DNA of 64,000 nt from Pseudeuparius sepicola (GCA_963920635.1 OY987298.1:112892035-112956034), one strand, 5' to 3'. Shown: positions 11,033-22,274, counted from the first letter of the stretch. Notes: generated from the letters alone by a model not told the origin. Numbers and translations: made by a program.

Positions 11033-13895
11033 GATTTGTAGATTGTAGATTTCTTAGGGGTCGTTTTTTTGCCCTTACGGCCTTTCTTCACTGCGACCTG
11101 ATTAGATCTTTTGTGAATGACCCTGCTCTAATAAATTCCAAGGTCACCTAGGCTTTTGACGAAGCTTAGTATTTTCCTTGGGGCTAAGTTGCCAATTTCA
11201 TTTGGATTTATATTGATCCTTTCGAAATATTTAAGTCTGTTTCGAATTAAGAGGGGACACTCACACAGTATGTGCTCGCTAGTCTCATCCCGTTCGTTGC
11301 AGAATCTGCATAGTCCATTGTCTGTTTTGCCCATTTTTTTAAGATGATATCTTAAAGGGCAGTGTCCAGTCAGGAGACCTGTGATGAGTCTTAATTCATT
11401 CTTGTTTAAAGTGAGAAGCTTTTTGGCGTTCTGAGGCGAATAGGTCAAAAATCTTTTAGCTTGTCTTTGTCCCGGAGTGTTACTCCAGTAGGCTTCCTTT
11501 TGTTCCTTTTCCCATGTTTTGATCTCTGTCAATAGGTGGCTTTTGTTTATGCCACAGAATGGTTCAGGACCGTAAAATGGAGCCTTAGCCCCTTCTCTAG
11601 CGAGGCTATCAGCAATTTCATTCCCATGAACACCTTCATGCCCTGGCACCCACATTAGGGTCAATCTGTTGCCTATAGCCACTTGCGTTAGATGTGTTTT
11701 ACATTCCCAGGCAACCTTAGACTCATAAGTATAAGACTTTAGAGCTTTCAATGCTGCCTGACTGTCTGATAAGATGTATATTCTTGCCCCCTTGATGCGT
11801 CTGTTGATACACTCATGAGCACATACATTTATGGCTTGAAGTTCTGCCTGGAAGATGGATGGTGTCTTGCCTAGGGACTGTGAGGTCCTATGATTAGGAC
11901 CATATATACCAATTCCAACCCCATCATCCATTTTAGATCCGTCTGTGTACCAGATGCTTGTTCCTGAAGATGTCTCTGGTATTGCGATTTGACTAGTTTG
12001 GCGATCTTGGATGACCACTTCAAACGATAGTTCAAAGTCGTATTTCTTCTGCATGTAGTCCTTTGGCATTGTCAAGGATTGTAGTTGGACAGTGTCCAGT
12101 ATTTTTAGGTGACCAATAAGGTCCCCTGCTTTCAATTTGTTGTCTTGGTAAAGTTGCGATTCACTTTTTGTTGCCTCTTCTTGCACAAAAATGTGTAGCG
12201 GAGTGAGGTCAAGCATTACCTCCATTGCAACTGTGGGGCATGTATTTAAGGCCCCTGTGATACCCAGACAAGCCAGCCGTTGCATTTTCTGCAACTTGCC
12301 TTGCGCCCCTTTTTCCTTAGTTTTTGGCCTCCATATAAGGGAGGCGTATGTGATGATCGGCCTTACGACAGTAAAGTAGGACCATAGGATCATTTTTGGT
12401 TTTAATCCCCATGATTTGCCAAATAGCGCGCGGCATGACCATAAAGCCGCTGTCGCTTTGGCAATGTTTTTTTGTAGATGTTGGTTCCAGGAAAGTTTGG
12501 AGTCTAGTATGACTCCTAGATATTTCACTTCACTAGAAAATGTAAGTTCCTTGTTGTTTAGCGTGGGGGCTTTCAGGTTGAGCTTCCTTCTTTTTGTAAA
12601 CGGAACTAGAACCGTCTTGCTTGGATTGACATTAAGCCCCTCTTCATGGCTCCAGTTGCTGATAATGTTAAGGGCATTTTGCATTAGGTTGGAAATGACG
12701 ACTTCATGCTTGCCTTTCACTGTAATGACCAGGTCGTCCGCGTAACCTTGGACACCAACGCCAGAGTTTGTCAGTTCCTTCAACAGGTCGTCGACCACCA
12801 GTGACCACAGCAGAGGCGATAGAACCCCCCCCTGGGGACAGCCTTTTACCGTGGTAGCGGTGACCGAGTCATCTCCGATTTCAGTTGTGACAACCCTGCT
12901 TCGCAATGTGGATTGTATCCAGTTAATTATGGAAGATTTCATTCCTCTTCTTTCACAGGTGCTTTTTATGGATTCATATGAGGTGTTATCAAAAGCCCCT
13001 TCTATGTCTATAAATGCACAGAGAGCAATTTCTTTTGCCATTAGTGTCTTTTCAATGTCCATTGTTAGACAATTCAGAGCGCTGATTGTCGATTTGCCGG
13101 GCTGGTAGGCAAATTGGTTCACATGAAGTTTCTTCTCGGATAAGATTTCGCTTCTAATGTGCAGATCAATTAGTTTCTCCATTGTTTTCAGGAGGAAGGA
13201 TGTGAGGCTAATGGGTCGGTAAGACTTGGGGTCTTCAGGTGGACGCCTTCCTGTCTTTGGAATGAACACCACCTTAGCCTCTCTCCACAGACTTGGAATG
13301 TATTCAAAGTTAAAGCTAGCTTTGAATATAGCTCCTAACGCTGGTAGGAGCTCATCGATGCTGTTTTGAAGCAGAGCTGGAAAAATTCCATCCTTGCCTG
13401 GTGATTTGTAGGGTTTAAAGCTATTTATGGCCCATCTGATTTTGTTAGAGTTAAAAATCTTTTTCGCTAGGCTTTTTTGACTTCTGTTTGGGCGATGTAC
13501 AGCCTCTTCCAGAGAAGCCTGTGCCTGATTTCCTTCTAAAATTGTGGAGCCAGGAAAGTGAGTTTGTAATAGAACCTCTAGGCTTTCCTGTCTATCTTGA
13601 GTGAATTTGTCATCAGGCTTTTTAAGTAGCCCTATACCACTTGAGTGATCTTTTGATAGGACCTTTTGAAGTCGTACTGCTGGGGCTAGTTCATCAATCC
13701 CCTCACAGAACTGTCTCCAAGTCCTTCTCTTAGACTTTCTCAATTCTTTGTTGTATTCTGTTAGGGATGTTCTGTACTCATCCCAATTCCCTGAGCTTTT
13801 AGCTCTGTTGAATAATTTTCTTGTCTTGGCGTTAAGTCTGCCAAGTTCCCTGTTCCACCATGGTACATCTCTGGATGTAGTCTTTTGTGTTACCG
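11033..13895 (-). mobile_element. 5'-truncated non-LTR retrotransposon (RT-RNase H), 13-bp TSD
   Basis: ACCTTGTATGGTA occurs at 11020-11032 and 13896-13908 as a direct repeat, bounding the insertion. The 5' end (right) starts inside the coding region: the frame is open from the first base and reads through a PWWN motif near 13848, typical of the endonuclease-RT junction, so most of the endonuclease is lost. The 3' end has a short untranslated region ending in a small repeated tail (TCTACAATCTACAAATCT on the minus strand). An RNase H domain after RT places it among the RNase H-bearing clades (R1/I/LOA-like); the exact clade is not determined. Confidence 0.88.
11128..13743 (-). CDS. LINE ORF2 fragment: reverse transcriptase, RNase H, zinc motif
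   Basis: An uninterrupted frame of at least 871 codons; it really continues upstream to 13895, so the listed start is not a true start codon. Domains in order: RT with PKTGRRPPEDPKSYRPISLT (about residue 165), catalytic FIDIEGAFDN (about 245), CPQGGVLSPLLW and YADD (about 335); RNase H with YTDGSKMDD (about 600), an acidic pair in LSDSQAAL and WVPGHEGVHGNEIAD; and a C-terminal zinc-like CRFC...H...C cluster (about 825). It copies element RNA into DNA at the target. The enzyme part has no stops or frameshifts, so the insertion is young, but with the endonuclease missing it cannot move by itself. Confidence 0.9.
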   Translation of the reverse strand: MRKSKRRTWRQFCEGIDELAPAVRLQKVLSKDHSSGIGLLKKPDDKFTQDRQESLEVLLQTHFPGSTILEGNQAQASLEEAVHRPNRSQKSLAKKIFNSNKIRWAINSFKPYKSPGKDGIFPALLQNSIDELLPALGAIFKASFNFEYIPSLWREAKVVFIPKTGRRPPEDPKSYRPISLTSFLLKTMEKLIDLHIRSEILSEKKLHVNQFAYQPGKSTISALNCLTMDIEKTLMAKEIALCAFIDIEGAFDNTSYESIKSTCERRGMKSSIINWIQSTLRSRVVTTEIGDDSVTATTVKGCPQGGVLSPLLWSLVVDDLLKELTNSGVGVQGYADDLVITVKGKHEVVISNLMQNALNIISNWSHEEGLNVNPSKTVLVPFTKRRKLNLKAPTLNNKELTFSSEVKYLGVILDSKLSWNQHLQKNIAKATAALWSCRALFGKSWGLKPKMILWSYFTVVRPIITYASLIWRPKTKEKGAQGKLQKMQRLACLGITGALNTCPTVAMEVMLDLTPLHIFVQEEATKSESQLYQDNKLKAGDLIGHLKILDTVQLQSLTMPKDYMQKKYDFELSFEVVIQDRQTSQIAIPETSSGTSIWYTDGSKMDDGVGIGIYGPNHRTSQSLGKTPSIFQAELQAINVCAHECINRRIKGARIYILSDSQAALKALKSYTYESKVAWECKTHLTQVAIGNRLTLMWVPGHEGVHGNEIADSLAREGAKAPFYGPEPFCGINKSHLLTEIKTWEKEQKEAYWSNTPGQRQAKRFLTYSPQNAKKLLTLNKNELRLITGLLTGHCPLRYHLKKMGKTDNGLCRFCNERDETSEHILCECPLLIRNRLKYFERININPNEIGNLAPRKILSFVKSLGDLGIY

Positions 13896-14033
13896 ACCTT
13901 GTATGGTAATAAAATATATTGATTTTTTATGCAGAGTTTAATTGTAAACAAAAATGTCCTTGCAATTTTTCGTATGTGTTATTGTTTAATGGCAAATTTC
14001 ATTTTGTTGTATTTCAGGGTATTTCTGAAAAAC

Positions 14034-14298
14034 TAAAAAATTTGCTTCATAAGTAAGACTCAAAGTAGAAAATATGTTTTTCCAACTTTAAATAAAGTAA
14101 CTTTTTCCAATAAACCCTAATAATTATGAGGATACAGGGCCTAAAACATTTAGGGAAGATAAAATTAATGTTACGCTCTGTACCTATCTCGAAAAGTAAA
14201 ACCTTGAATGGGTAAATTTATTGGAAAAAGTTACTTTATTTAAAGTAAGAAACACATTTTTTCTACTTTGAGTCTTACTTATGTGGCAAATTTTTCGT
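14034..14298. repeat. Short foldback, arms about 85 bp
   Basis: 14034-14115 and 14205-14298 are inverted copies sharing CATAAGTAAGACTCAAAGTA and TAAATAAAGTAACTTTTTCC. A loop of about 90 bp separates them. It abuts the next foldback at 14333. No coding content. Confidence 0.75.
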
Positions 14299-14332
14299 GT
14301 AGACGAAGAAATTACAGTTTCAAAAAATACCA

Positions 14333-15256
14333 TATACAGTGTAGTCATTTAAGTGTGCAACATATGGGATTTTTATTAATTGCACATTGCACAACGAAAA
14401 TACAAATATTCCCGAAAGTTGGTGCATGTTCGATAATCATATTAGGCGCATTTAGAATGGTTGCAAGTCAAACAGCATGCAGGGCATACAGGGTAGGTAG
14501 GTCAAAAAATATAAAAATTGTACAAGAGTAAAGTACCCTTATTTTAGAAATTTCAGCAAAAAAATGTTATTAAGAAAAGTTGTCTAGAATTAAAAGTTAC
14601 GCCTAAATACCAAAACATGGCCTCTCAAGAAAAAAAAATATTTTTTTGAAAAACGTTAACAAAATTTCTTCAAAAAAAGTTTGTTTTAATGTTCACCCTA
14701 AACAATTTCATAAATCAATCAAAATGAAATCAATTCCGCATAACTTTGTCCAAATTCAAGCATATTATTTGTAAAATTAACTTAGATTTTTAATTTTTTA
14801 GGGAATCACAAACTTCATGTTTGTTGCAACGATATCAAACAATACTTTAAAATTTCGCAAAAATTCTTCTGAACAAGGTAAAACATTAGTAATGATAATG
14901 TGTATATTAAAAAACGCTCATTTAAGGTGCAAAATTTTTATTTTAAATGTTTTTTTAAGAAACTGGAAATTAATTGACGAAAACAAATTTTTTCTTAGGA
15001 GGCTATGTTTTGGTATTTAGGCATAGCTTTTAATTCTAAACAACTTTCCTTAATAACCTTTTGCTGATTTTTTTAAAATAAGGGTACTTTACTCTTGTAC
15101 CGTTTTTACATTTTTTGACCTACCCTGTATGCTGTTTGACTTGCAACCATTCTAAGTGCGCCTAATACGATTATCGAACATGCACCAACTTTCGGGAATA
15201 TTTGTATTTCCGTTGTGCAATTAATAAAAAAAAAAATCCCATATATGTTACACTTT
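14333..15256. mobile_element. Foldback element, arms about 300 bp
   Basis: Left arm 14333-14640 and right arm 14990-15256 are reverse complements with small gaps (for example CCGAAAGTTGGTGCATGTTCG on the left, complement on the right). Both contain ACCCTGTATGC/GCATACAGGGTAGG and an AAGGGTACTTTACTCTTG phrase that also occurs in the 9573 foldback, which indicates related arms. The loop carries no gene. Confidence 0.8.
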
Positions 15257-16377
15257 AGACTTAAAATTCGATGAATAAAATAAAGTAAAGGCTCCTTACT
15301 TGAGAATAAGTTCTCGTCTAATGTAAGGTTGTACAGTGATATACTCATCATAAGAATTTTAATGAGAATGGCTGCTTTTATGCATTTACAAGGTGTCCTA
15401 GGGAACAATCCCAACCCCTAAACCCTTTATGTTCTTGACATACAAAAACTTTTCAAACAAAAGTTATAGCCTATTACAAAAACAGCGTAAATTTATTTCG
15501 CTGGCCATAAATTTTTTATCGTAAAATGTAAAATCTATGATTTCTTTTTTTTTTTTCAGTTAAAACCCGGAAAATCGAAAGGCTAAATTTCAGAACAGAA
15601 ATTTATTTGACTGGTTACGCGTTTTTCTACTACCGCAGATTTTTAATTTTTGATGTTAAATCGACAATACAGTATCTCTATAAATGGACTAAATATTACC
15701 TTATACTCGTATGTGATTCTTACCCTTCAGCGAAAAACGTGCAAAATTGGGAGACTGTTTCATTTTCGGAGCGAAAATATATTTGACTGGTAACATTTTT
15801 TTTGTGAAATCCTCAACATTTTTACTTTTAAAGAGTAGCTCAATTCGAGTGCGTACATGCAGCTATTTTAGGTACAAAAAGCTAATAAACCAGTAGCAAC
15901 TGTAGTCAAATAAATCAGTATCTTCAGTAAGCACACAAAATACACGCTATATATTTTTTGGTTAGTCGTAATTAACTAAAGTACAATAAATTATTAAGCT
16001 TCTGAAGAAACTGGTGAAACCAAAGCCTTGCCATTTGATGTTGTTAAGAAGCTATATTAATGCAGTTTCCACTAATTCACCCTGTATAATGCAAGGAAAT
16101 GTGACTCCAATAACTGTAGCTTTTTACGATTAAACTGCCGATTTTCCAAACATTACAACCGAAAACCCTTCAACCCTATCACTTGGATTCGTCCACGCGA
16201 CTTATAAGGACCCATAACGTATACGAATGAGTACAATAATGCATGGATATGAGGTGCACTATTATTTGATGTAAGTATTGGCTAATTTACTAAAATAGCA
16301 TTTTGTAAGAAATACAATCTGCTTGTTTTTTTGAAGTTGGAGTCCATTGACAAGTTATAAGCGTTTTTGAACCTAGG
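15257..16377. other. Intergenic, with a loosely repeated phrase
   Basis: No gene recognised. A phrase like AAATTTATTTGACTGGTTAC appears, with variations, near 15490, 15597 and 15775 and inverted near 15905, which suggests an old degenerate repeat. Otherwise AT-rich and unassigned. Confidence 0.4.
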
Positions 16378-17168
16378 TATACAGGATGATTTTTTTGGTC
16401 TACCACCGCGATTTTCTCGCTCATTTTGCGGCCTAAAAAAACCGTAAGAAACAAAAATGTGTCAATTTTGAACAGCTAAGTGGTGCTGCAAAAGAAATCG
16501 GCATCTATGGCCAACTTGTCGCGCAATATTAAAAAAACCTTAAATTCAGCAAAACTATTAATGGCCGTGGAATGTTTATTTTAAGAGACAGAGAAAAACT
16601 TTTACATTGAAAATTGATGGCAATAAGAAGCTTTATGCAAAAGGGTACTCAGATAGTTTCAGAAAATTACACAGGGTCTTCGGCTCTCTTGAGGCTAGGA
16701 ATTTTTTTTTGTTTATTTCTTATTAAGCGATTTCCTCGCGTATTTTGGGCCGCACAGAAAATATGTAAGAACACAAAATATGGCAATTTTGGTCAGCGAG
16801 GCGACAATAAAAAAGAAAAAAAATCTAAAATCGACAAAAATTTTCATGGTCTCAAGAGAGCCGAAGACCCTGTATAATTTGCTGAAACGATCTGAGCACC
16901 CGGGTGGATAAAGCTTCTCAGTGCCATCAATTTTCAATATAAAAGTTTTCCTCTGTCTCTTAAAATAAACATTCCACGGCCACTAATAGTTTTGCTCAAT
17001 TTGAGGTCTTTTTAATAAAGCGCGACAAGTTGGCCATGGATGCCGATTTCTTTTGCAGCACCACTTAACTGTCCAAAATTATCACATTTTTGTTTCTTAC
17101 GTTTTTTTGTAGGCCGCAAAATGAGCGAGAAAATTGCGGTGGTAGACCTAAAAAAATCATCCTGTATA
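16378..17168. mobile_element. Foldback element, arms about 310 bp
   Basis: 16378-16690 and 16850-17168 are inverted copies. Examples: TTGCAGCACCACTTA on the right is the complement of the left TAAGTGGTGCTGCAA, and both tips contain CAGGATGATTTTTTT or its complement. The short loop begins beyond GGGTCTTCGGCTCTCTTGAG. Facing open frames (16614-16877 plus, 16713-16937 minus) are mirror translations and not genes. Confidence 0.8.
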
Positions 17169-17379
17169 TAGGTACCTATATTCATATGAACTTTTTTGCT
17201 TAAAAATAAATTTTCTACCCTCGGTTTTATTTATGGCATTTAGTACTGGAATACCCTGTAAGTAGTTAGGTGCGTAGGTAGGTAAGTAAAAGTAGGTTGC
17301 GTTGTCTAGGAATTTCCAATAGGTATAGTACATAGGTACCTGCGCCACGAACTTTATAGTTTTGAAAACTTGGTAGTTT

Positions 17380-17734
17380 CACAGCTTAAGGAATAACAGC
17401 TGCGACACTCTTTTTTTTACATGCTTTCTGTGGGAGCATTTTAGGCGGAGCCAGTTTTGTCGGCGATGGGGCAGACGGCTGATTCATTCGACCCAGTTGG
17501 ACTGCGGACGTGACGAATCGGACAGGGTCGTATTGCAAAATAACTAAATACGTGTAATGATTATGCGTGGCTCGTTCAACCAGCCGCTGCACAAGCCTCT
17601 CTGCCTTTGCCCATCCTTGGGAGAAAACGTTTAGTCCGGCCCCGATACGGTTCACTCCGGCTTCATTCCGCCAGACTCTGTTTTGACTCCCGCCGGGGGC
17701 TTGAGTGTCGCAGCTACCTATTACTTAAGCTATG
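17380..17734 (-). other. GC-rich open frame between 31-bp inverted repeats
   Basis: The ends are inverted repeats of about 31 bp (17380-17407 and 17703-17734, sharing GCTGCGACACTC). The 295-bp interior is clearly richer in GC than its neighbours and has one open minus-strand frame from a TAG just before CTGCGACACTC to a TAA at about 17386, about 108 codons, with a plausible coding look (contains NRIGAGLNVFSQGWAKAERL). The right flank on the minus strand, TAATAGGTAG, could be a splice acceptor. I recognise no protein family. It may be a MITE that captured a gene fragment, as Pack-MULEs do, or a retained exon. The flanks TGGTAGTTT and TTAGTAGTA are only roughly alike. Confidence 0.4.
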
Positions 17735-19350
17735 TTAGTAGTATATTCCTAAGTCGCGAAACGCGTAGACGAGTTACTGGTGTCACGCGTTGTAGATCTG
17801 CGTTGGGGCGCAAAACGGCAGCTGTGATTCCTTTCTATCTATACCTTTAAATAGTTATTTTTCACGTTTTTATTAACTTGCTTTCTTAACTATTTTTCTG
17901 TTTGGTAGAAACTTTGAAATCTATTTTAAACTGACTTCCCGATGAGCTAGAGACTTGAAACATTAAACATAGCTCATCTGTACTTAAATTTAGCTAGTCG
18001 AAAAAAATTAATTTCAATATTTCTCGAAAACTATTCATTCTTTTACTAAAATATTAAGAGATACTGAGAAATATAATTTCGTCAAGTTGTTTAAAATCGT
18101 CTCCAAAATTTCACACACGCAAGACTAAAAGCGCAAAAAAAAAAAAAAATAATAAAACAAAATAATATACCGCATCTTTAAATCGGACTAAAGAGTGTAA
18201 AATAGTTCACCTAAGTCACCAACATTGAAAATGACAGTAACGCACAGATACTCTCAAGGCACCTTTTTCTATTTATTTCATGCGCCTCACTTTTCCTGCC
18301 AGGAGAAATTATTTTATACCTTTTAGTCCGTTTCAAAAACGTGGTAGGTATATTAATTTTTTTATACAAATTTTTTTACTATAAATATTCCCTGACGGAT
18401 CGTAAATGCTTCCCCACCTATCGCTTGAATTTTTTTTTTGAATTGGGCGTATATTTAGAAAAACACTATAATTTTTTTATGAACCAAAAATATACCTACC
18501 TATTATGTCGTTTATTGAGTTAATTTAATAGAACCCAATTCAAATCTAATTCCTTCACAAAGTTTTCATTAAGCTATGGTAGTATTTCCGAGATCATATG
18601 AGTCGTCCAGGGGCGGCGAGTTTTACTTTTTTATATGGGTGCCCGGTGCCCGGTCATACCCAAAACAAATCTTTTATTGCCTCCCCCCATAGTCAGTTTC
18701 AGTCAGTCGAAATTACCAACTTTTCTATGTAAACTTTTTATGGGTCTGGTGAATAAAAATAAGTAAGGGCTTTTAGTTCACAATTTTTAAGTTAATAATA
18801 ATTAAGTAAATAAATATCCAATAGGTAGTTGCTTCGTCGTTATTTAAAACAGGTAACAAAAACCAAAAGCATATAACAGTCGTACCTACCTATATAAGTA
18901 GGTAAACATAAACATGTTTTTAGATCCACATTAGGTATCTATCTAATGACTTTACCCTTACCCTTCACCCCAGAAAACACCAAAAAAGACACCTTCACTT
19001 ACTTTTTTTCTCAATCTCATGCGACCTGTTATTATTGACATGGCCATCATCTTGACCACGAGAATTCCGATGTAAAAAAATAATTTTCGTAATAGGGGAT
19101 TATCTAAGGACAAAACTTGTTGGGCAGACATTTCTGATCGTTTATATAAAATAATATCGTGACACCGTCGACGGTCAAACTAACATATGATAAGGAATAA
19201 GCACAGTTTTAGGTATACCATAGATTATAGGGTCGACGTCAGGTAGACCTATCAAATACCAAAGTCAACAAACTGATAATTTCTAGATTTAGATTGAATA
19301 AGTAATGGCTGATGGCCTTGTAATGGTTATACGTTTGAATAATATTATAA
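17735..19350. other. Intergenic AT-rich stretch
   Basis: No gene recognised. 18610-18640 (CAGGGGCGGCGAGTTTTAC) looks like a hAT-type tip with no partner found. Poly-A and TAGGTAGG tracts are present. The 17750-17830 part is a little GC-richer without an open frame of note. Confidence 0.45.
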
Positions 19351-19358
19351 GCCGTAGC

Positions 19359-20149
19359 CAGACCCGGGCCGAGTACAGCACAATTGTACTTAAATTTTTT
19401 GAGTACGAGTACAGTCTAAATTTACTTTGAGTACCGAAAATTAGAGTTCTTCATTTTAATGTACCTACTCATTATTTACGAGTACCTATGTACTCGTGGA
19501 ATATAAATTTCGAGTACATTACGAGTACATTTCGAGTAAATTTTGTTTTTACTTTTTACCATTAATATTTCATATTTCTCTTCATATAGCAGTAAAAATA
19601 GTGCTAGCACTGCTAACAGTTGTTTTTGTTATTAGCTTTGAATTAAGCCTATTGGAAAATTATTTCATAGAGATATATTCTTATTACTATTACCGGCATC
19701 AGTAAGAAAATTTTTTAAACACCTTTTTTTACTCTTTGGGGGTGTGGGTACATAATCTGAATCCTCATGCGTAGAAAAGGGGTCGTGTTCCTCACTATCA
19801 CTTACTAGTTCACTCGTATTTTCTAAATCACGAAACTTTTGCGTAAAGCTCTGCGCGAGGGTTGAATAATGACTAAAAATTCAAGCCAAGTGCACTTGTA
19901 ATTGTAAATAATAAGAAGCCAATAAAAAGTGGTGGGGGTATAAAGACAACTAAGACAAGTCTTTTCTTGTTTTACGCGTATTATTTTGATTCAAAATGTT
20001 GTTCGAGTACTTTTCGAGTACATTTCGAGTACATAAAAATATTTCGCGAGTATCGGTACTTAAGTACACATAGAAAATTGTACTTATGAGTACAATTGAG
20101 TACTTAAGTACAATTGCGAGTACATGAACTCGAGTACGTCCCAGGTCTG
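19359..20149. mobile_element. hAT-like MITE with GAGTAC-rich ends, 8-bp TSD
   Basis: GCCGTAGC flanks the element at 19351-19358 and 20150-20157. The tips are CAGACCCGGGC and, on the complement of the right end, CAGACCTGGGA, the CAG...GGGC form common in hAT elements. Both subterminal regions are packed with GAGTAC/GTACTC words (about 19375-19540 and 19995-20130), often as GTACTTAAGTAC. The middle is AT-rich and non-coding. Such repeats are plausible transposase-binding sites; that is inference. Confidence 0.87.
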
Positions 20150-20225
20150 GCCGTAGCTAATGGTTCAACGGCGCCATTCTCCCTGGATTATATTATAGTT
20201 TATAATTTTGTTAATAAGTCAAGAT

Positions 20226-20290
20226 GGATGTTTTAGTGGTAGCATTTTTTCAACGGATTATCCTTTACTTGCTATGCCACTAAAACATCC
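20226..20290. repeat. Imperfect hairpin, 20-bp arms
   Basis: GGATGTTTTAGTGGTAGCA and TGCTATGCCACTAAAACATCC are inverted about 25 bp apart. It may be a remnant of a MITE; no target duplication was seen. Confidence 0.6.
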
Positions 20291-20343
20291 TCTTAATTTA
20301 TAATATTTACAGGTACAAAAATCCATTTATATTAGTTACTAAG

Positions 20344-20696
20344 TTTTTCTGAATAGAATTTCCTGGGGTTCGACCAATTAAATTTTGTTTTAACACATTA
20401 AAATTTTTTATTTACTAAAAACATGACACTACACGTGTTTCAGCATTTTTGCCATCATCAGGTATCTAGGATAGTTTTTTTTTCCATAATTTAAAATTCA
20501 CCTTAAATAATAATAAGTATATCTGAAAGAGGAGACGTTCTTTGTTATTTTTATGGGAATACAAGATTTTTTTTTTATATTTATGTTTAGAACATTATAG
20601 ATTTTGAAAAAATAATAGTTATTATTACTTACATTACTAACTTATTATTTTTAAGAGTCCCTCCTCTTTTTGTTCTTTCTTTCTTGTAATAATTTT
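20344..20696 (-). repeat. Penelope pseudo-LTR copy 1
   Basis: Same as 21921-22274 apart from a few single-base differences and small T-run changes. It joins the N-terminal coding half directly at 20697 and ends at the left target duplication. It contains a hammerhead-like motif (20415-20470). Confidence 0.88.
20415..20470 (-). ncRNA. Hammerhead ribozyme-like motif in pseudo-LTR copy 1
   Basis: On the minus strand the order is CTGATGA (complement at 20455-20461), a short hairpin with an AAAA loop, GAAAC (20437-20441), a stem of ACAC pairing with GTGT around a 5-base loop, then the GTC cleavage triplet (20425-20427). This is the conserved core of a type I hammerhead with a minimal stem III, the form reported in Penelope-like elements. 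Stem II is weak: it needs a G-T pair and leaves one unpaired U after CTGATGA. Stem I is also poor. Activity is therefore unproven. Confidence 0.55.
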
Positions 20697-21620
20697 TTAT
20701 GTGGAAAGGATTTTTACCTATAATATTGGAAATTATATTAGAAAGAAATTTTGAAAGGTTATATGTTGGAGAATTGATGTTTGAGACAATAGGTCGTAGT
20801 GGTATATTTTGTTTATGTAGTTTAGGAAGACCGTAGATGTATGGTGATAAACCATTGTAACAAGTTAATTTGTTTTTAGTTAATGTATCGATAAATTTTT
20901 GTTGGAAAAGATTTAAGACTAATTTATTAACTTTTGTTTGGATGTTATTGAGAGGGTTGTTTGACAGTTTTTTATAAGTATTATTATCATTAAGTAAATT
21001 GAGTATTTTTTGTTGGTATTCTGTTTTATACATAATCACTGTTTTTTTGCATTTGTCAGCTTGAAGAATAATGATGTTTGGGTTGTTATGTATAAATTGT
21101 TTAGTTTCTTGAATGAAATGGTTATATTGCTTTTTGATAAATTTTCTTGTATTATTAATTTTGTGTTTTTGATTATTTAAAATATTGCAAACTTTGCTAC
21201 GTATTGTATCTTTATGGTCATTATTTAAAACATAGGAAAGTCCTTGTTCAATACAAGCAATGACATTTTCTGTAGGTAAAAAGAAATTAGGTAAGGAGAA
21301 ATTCGGTCCGAGACTCAAAAAATAATAAACATTATCTGGGACTTTTAAGTTTGTAAGATTTTTTATCCATTTTTCATTAGTTTTTGGTTTTTGATTATGT
21401 AAGGAAGTTGAAAGTAGTTTTTTAATTTTTTTTTGGTTACTTGTTTTTATTTTGTGGAATTCTTTTTCATATTTTAGATTAGAGTTAAGAAAAAAGTTAT
21501 TTATTATGGTATTGTTTGAAAATTTTGTTTTGATATATATTTCTTGATGTTTGAGTTGTTTTTCGAGTTTGTTTAATAACGAGTATGAGTCTAGTATGCA
21601 AAGGTTGAGAATTTGTAGAT
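20629..21620 (-). pseudogene. Penelope-like protein, N-terminal half
   Basis: The frame reads, N to C, SLGPNFSLPNFF (conserved early motif), ADKCKKTVIMYKTEY, then YGLPKLHKQNIPLRPIVSNI, all landmarks of Penelope RTs, and breaks off after NPFHIK into the pseudo-LTR, ending in a short unrelated tail. Upstream the same frame stays open to about 21620. A further 68-codon frame at 21627-21833 probably belongs to the N-terminus, displaced by a slip in an A/T run near 21640-21650. The palm catalytic residues lie only in the other half (22712-24078), so this piece is not an enzyme by itself. Confidence 0.75.
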
Positions 21621-21920
21621 AAAATGTTAGAAGGTTTTTTTTTTAAATTTAAATAAAGTATTGTTAGTTTTGAATATATGTGTTTTACTTTTTATTTTAA
21701 TAAAATCAGGAATGAGGTTTAAATTCTTGCATCTTACCAAAAAAATTCTTCTGTTTTTCTCGACTGCAATTTTTATTTTGGTTTTCTTGAAATTATTGAA
21801 GCATGGATGTCTAAAGGTGATGTTCTGGTCCATAATGCAATGGGGGAATAAGGTTTGTCTTCTTATTTATACCCAAGAAGTTTTTTTAACAAAACTTTTC
21901 TTCCTGGTCGTTTTTATTAA

Positions 21921-22274
21921 TTTTTCTGAATAGAATTTCCTGGGGTTCGACCAATTAAATTTTGTTTTAACACATTAAAATTTTTTATTTATTAAAAACA
22001 TGACACTACACGTGTTTCAGCATTTTTGCCATCATCAGGTATCTAGGATAGTTTTTTTTTCCATAATTTAAAATTCACCTTAAATAATAATAAGTATATC
22101 TGAAAGAGGAGACGTTCTTTGTTATTTTTATGGGAATACAAGATTTTTTTTTATATATTTATGTTTAGAACATTATAGATTTTGAAAAAATAATAGTTAT
22201 TATTACTTACATTACTAACTTATTATTTTTAAGAGTCCCTCCTCCTTTTGTTCTTTCTTTCTTGTAATAATTTT
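21921..22274 (-). repeat. Penelope pseudo-LTR copy 2
   Basis: Near-identical to 20344-20696. It lies between the end of the GIY-YIG frame (with about 440 bp of untranslated sequence) and the N-terminal half, so on the minus strand it acts as the 3' terminus of one unit and the 5' terminus of the next. It carries the second hammerhead-like motif at 22000-22045. Confidence 0.88.
22000..22045 (-). ncRNA. Hammerhead ribozyme-like motif in pseudo-LTR copy 2
   Basis: Same core as copy 1: CTGATGA complement at 22032-22038, GAAAC at about 22014-22018, and cleavage triplet GTC complement at 22002-22004. The bases just downstream of the predicted cut (ATGTTTTTAATAAATA) are exactly those that begin the inverted fragment at 24079. 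Confidence 0.55.

Noticed and set aside
12191..13108. Plus-strand frames opposite the LINE
   Set aside because: Antisense shadows of the RT-RNase H frame.
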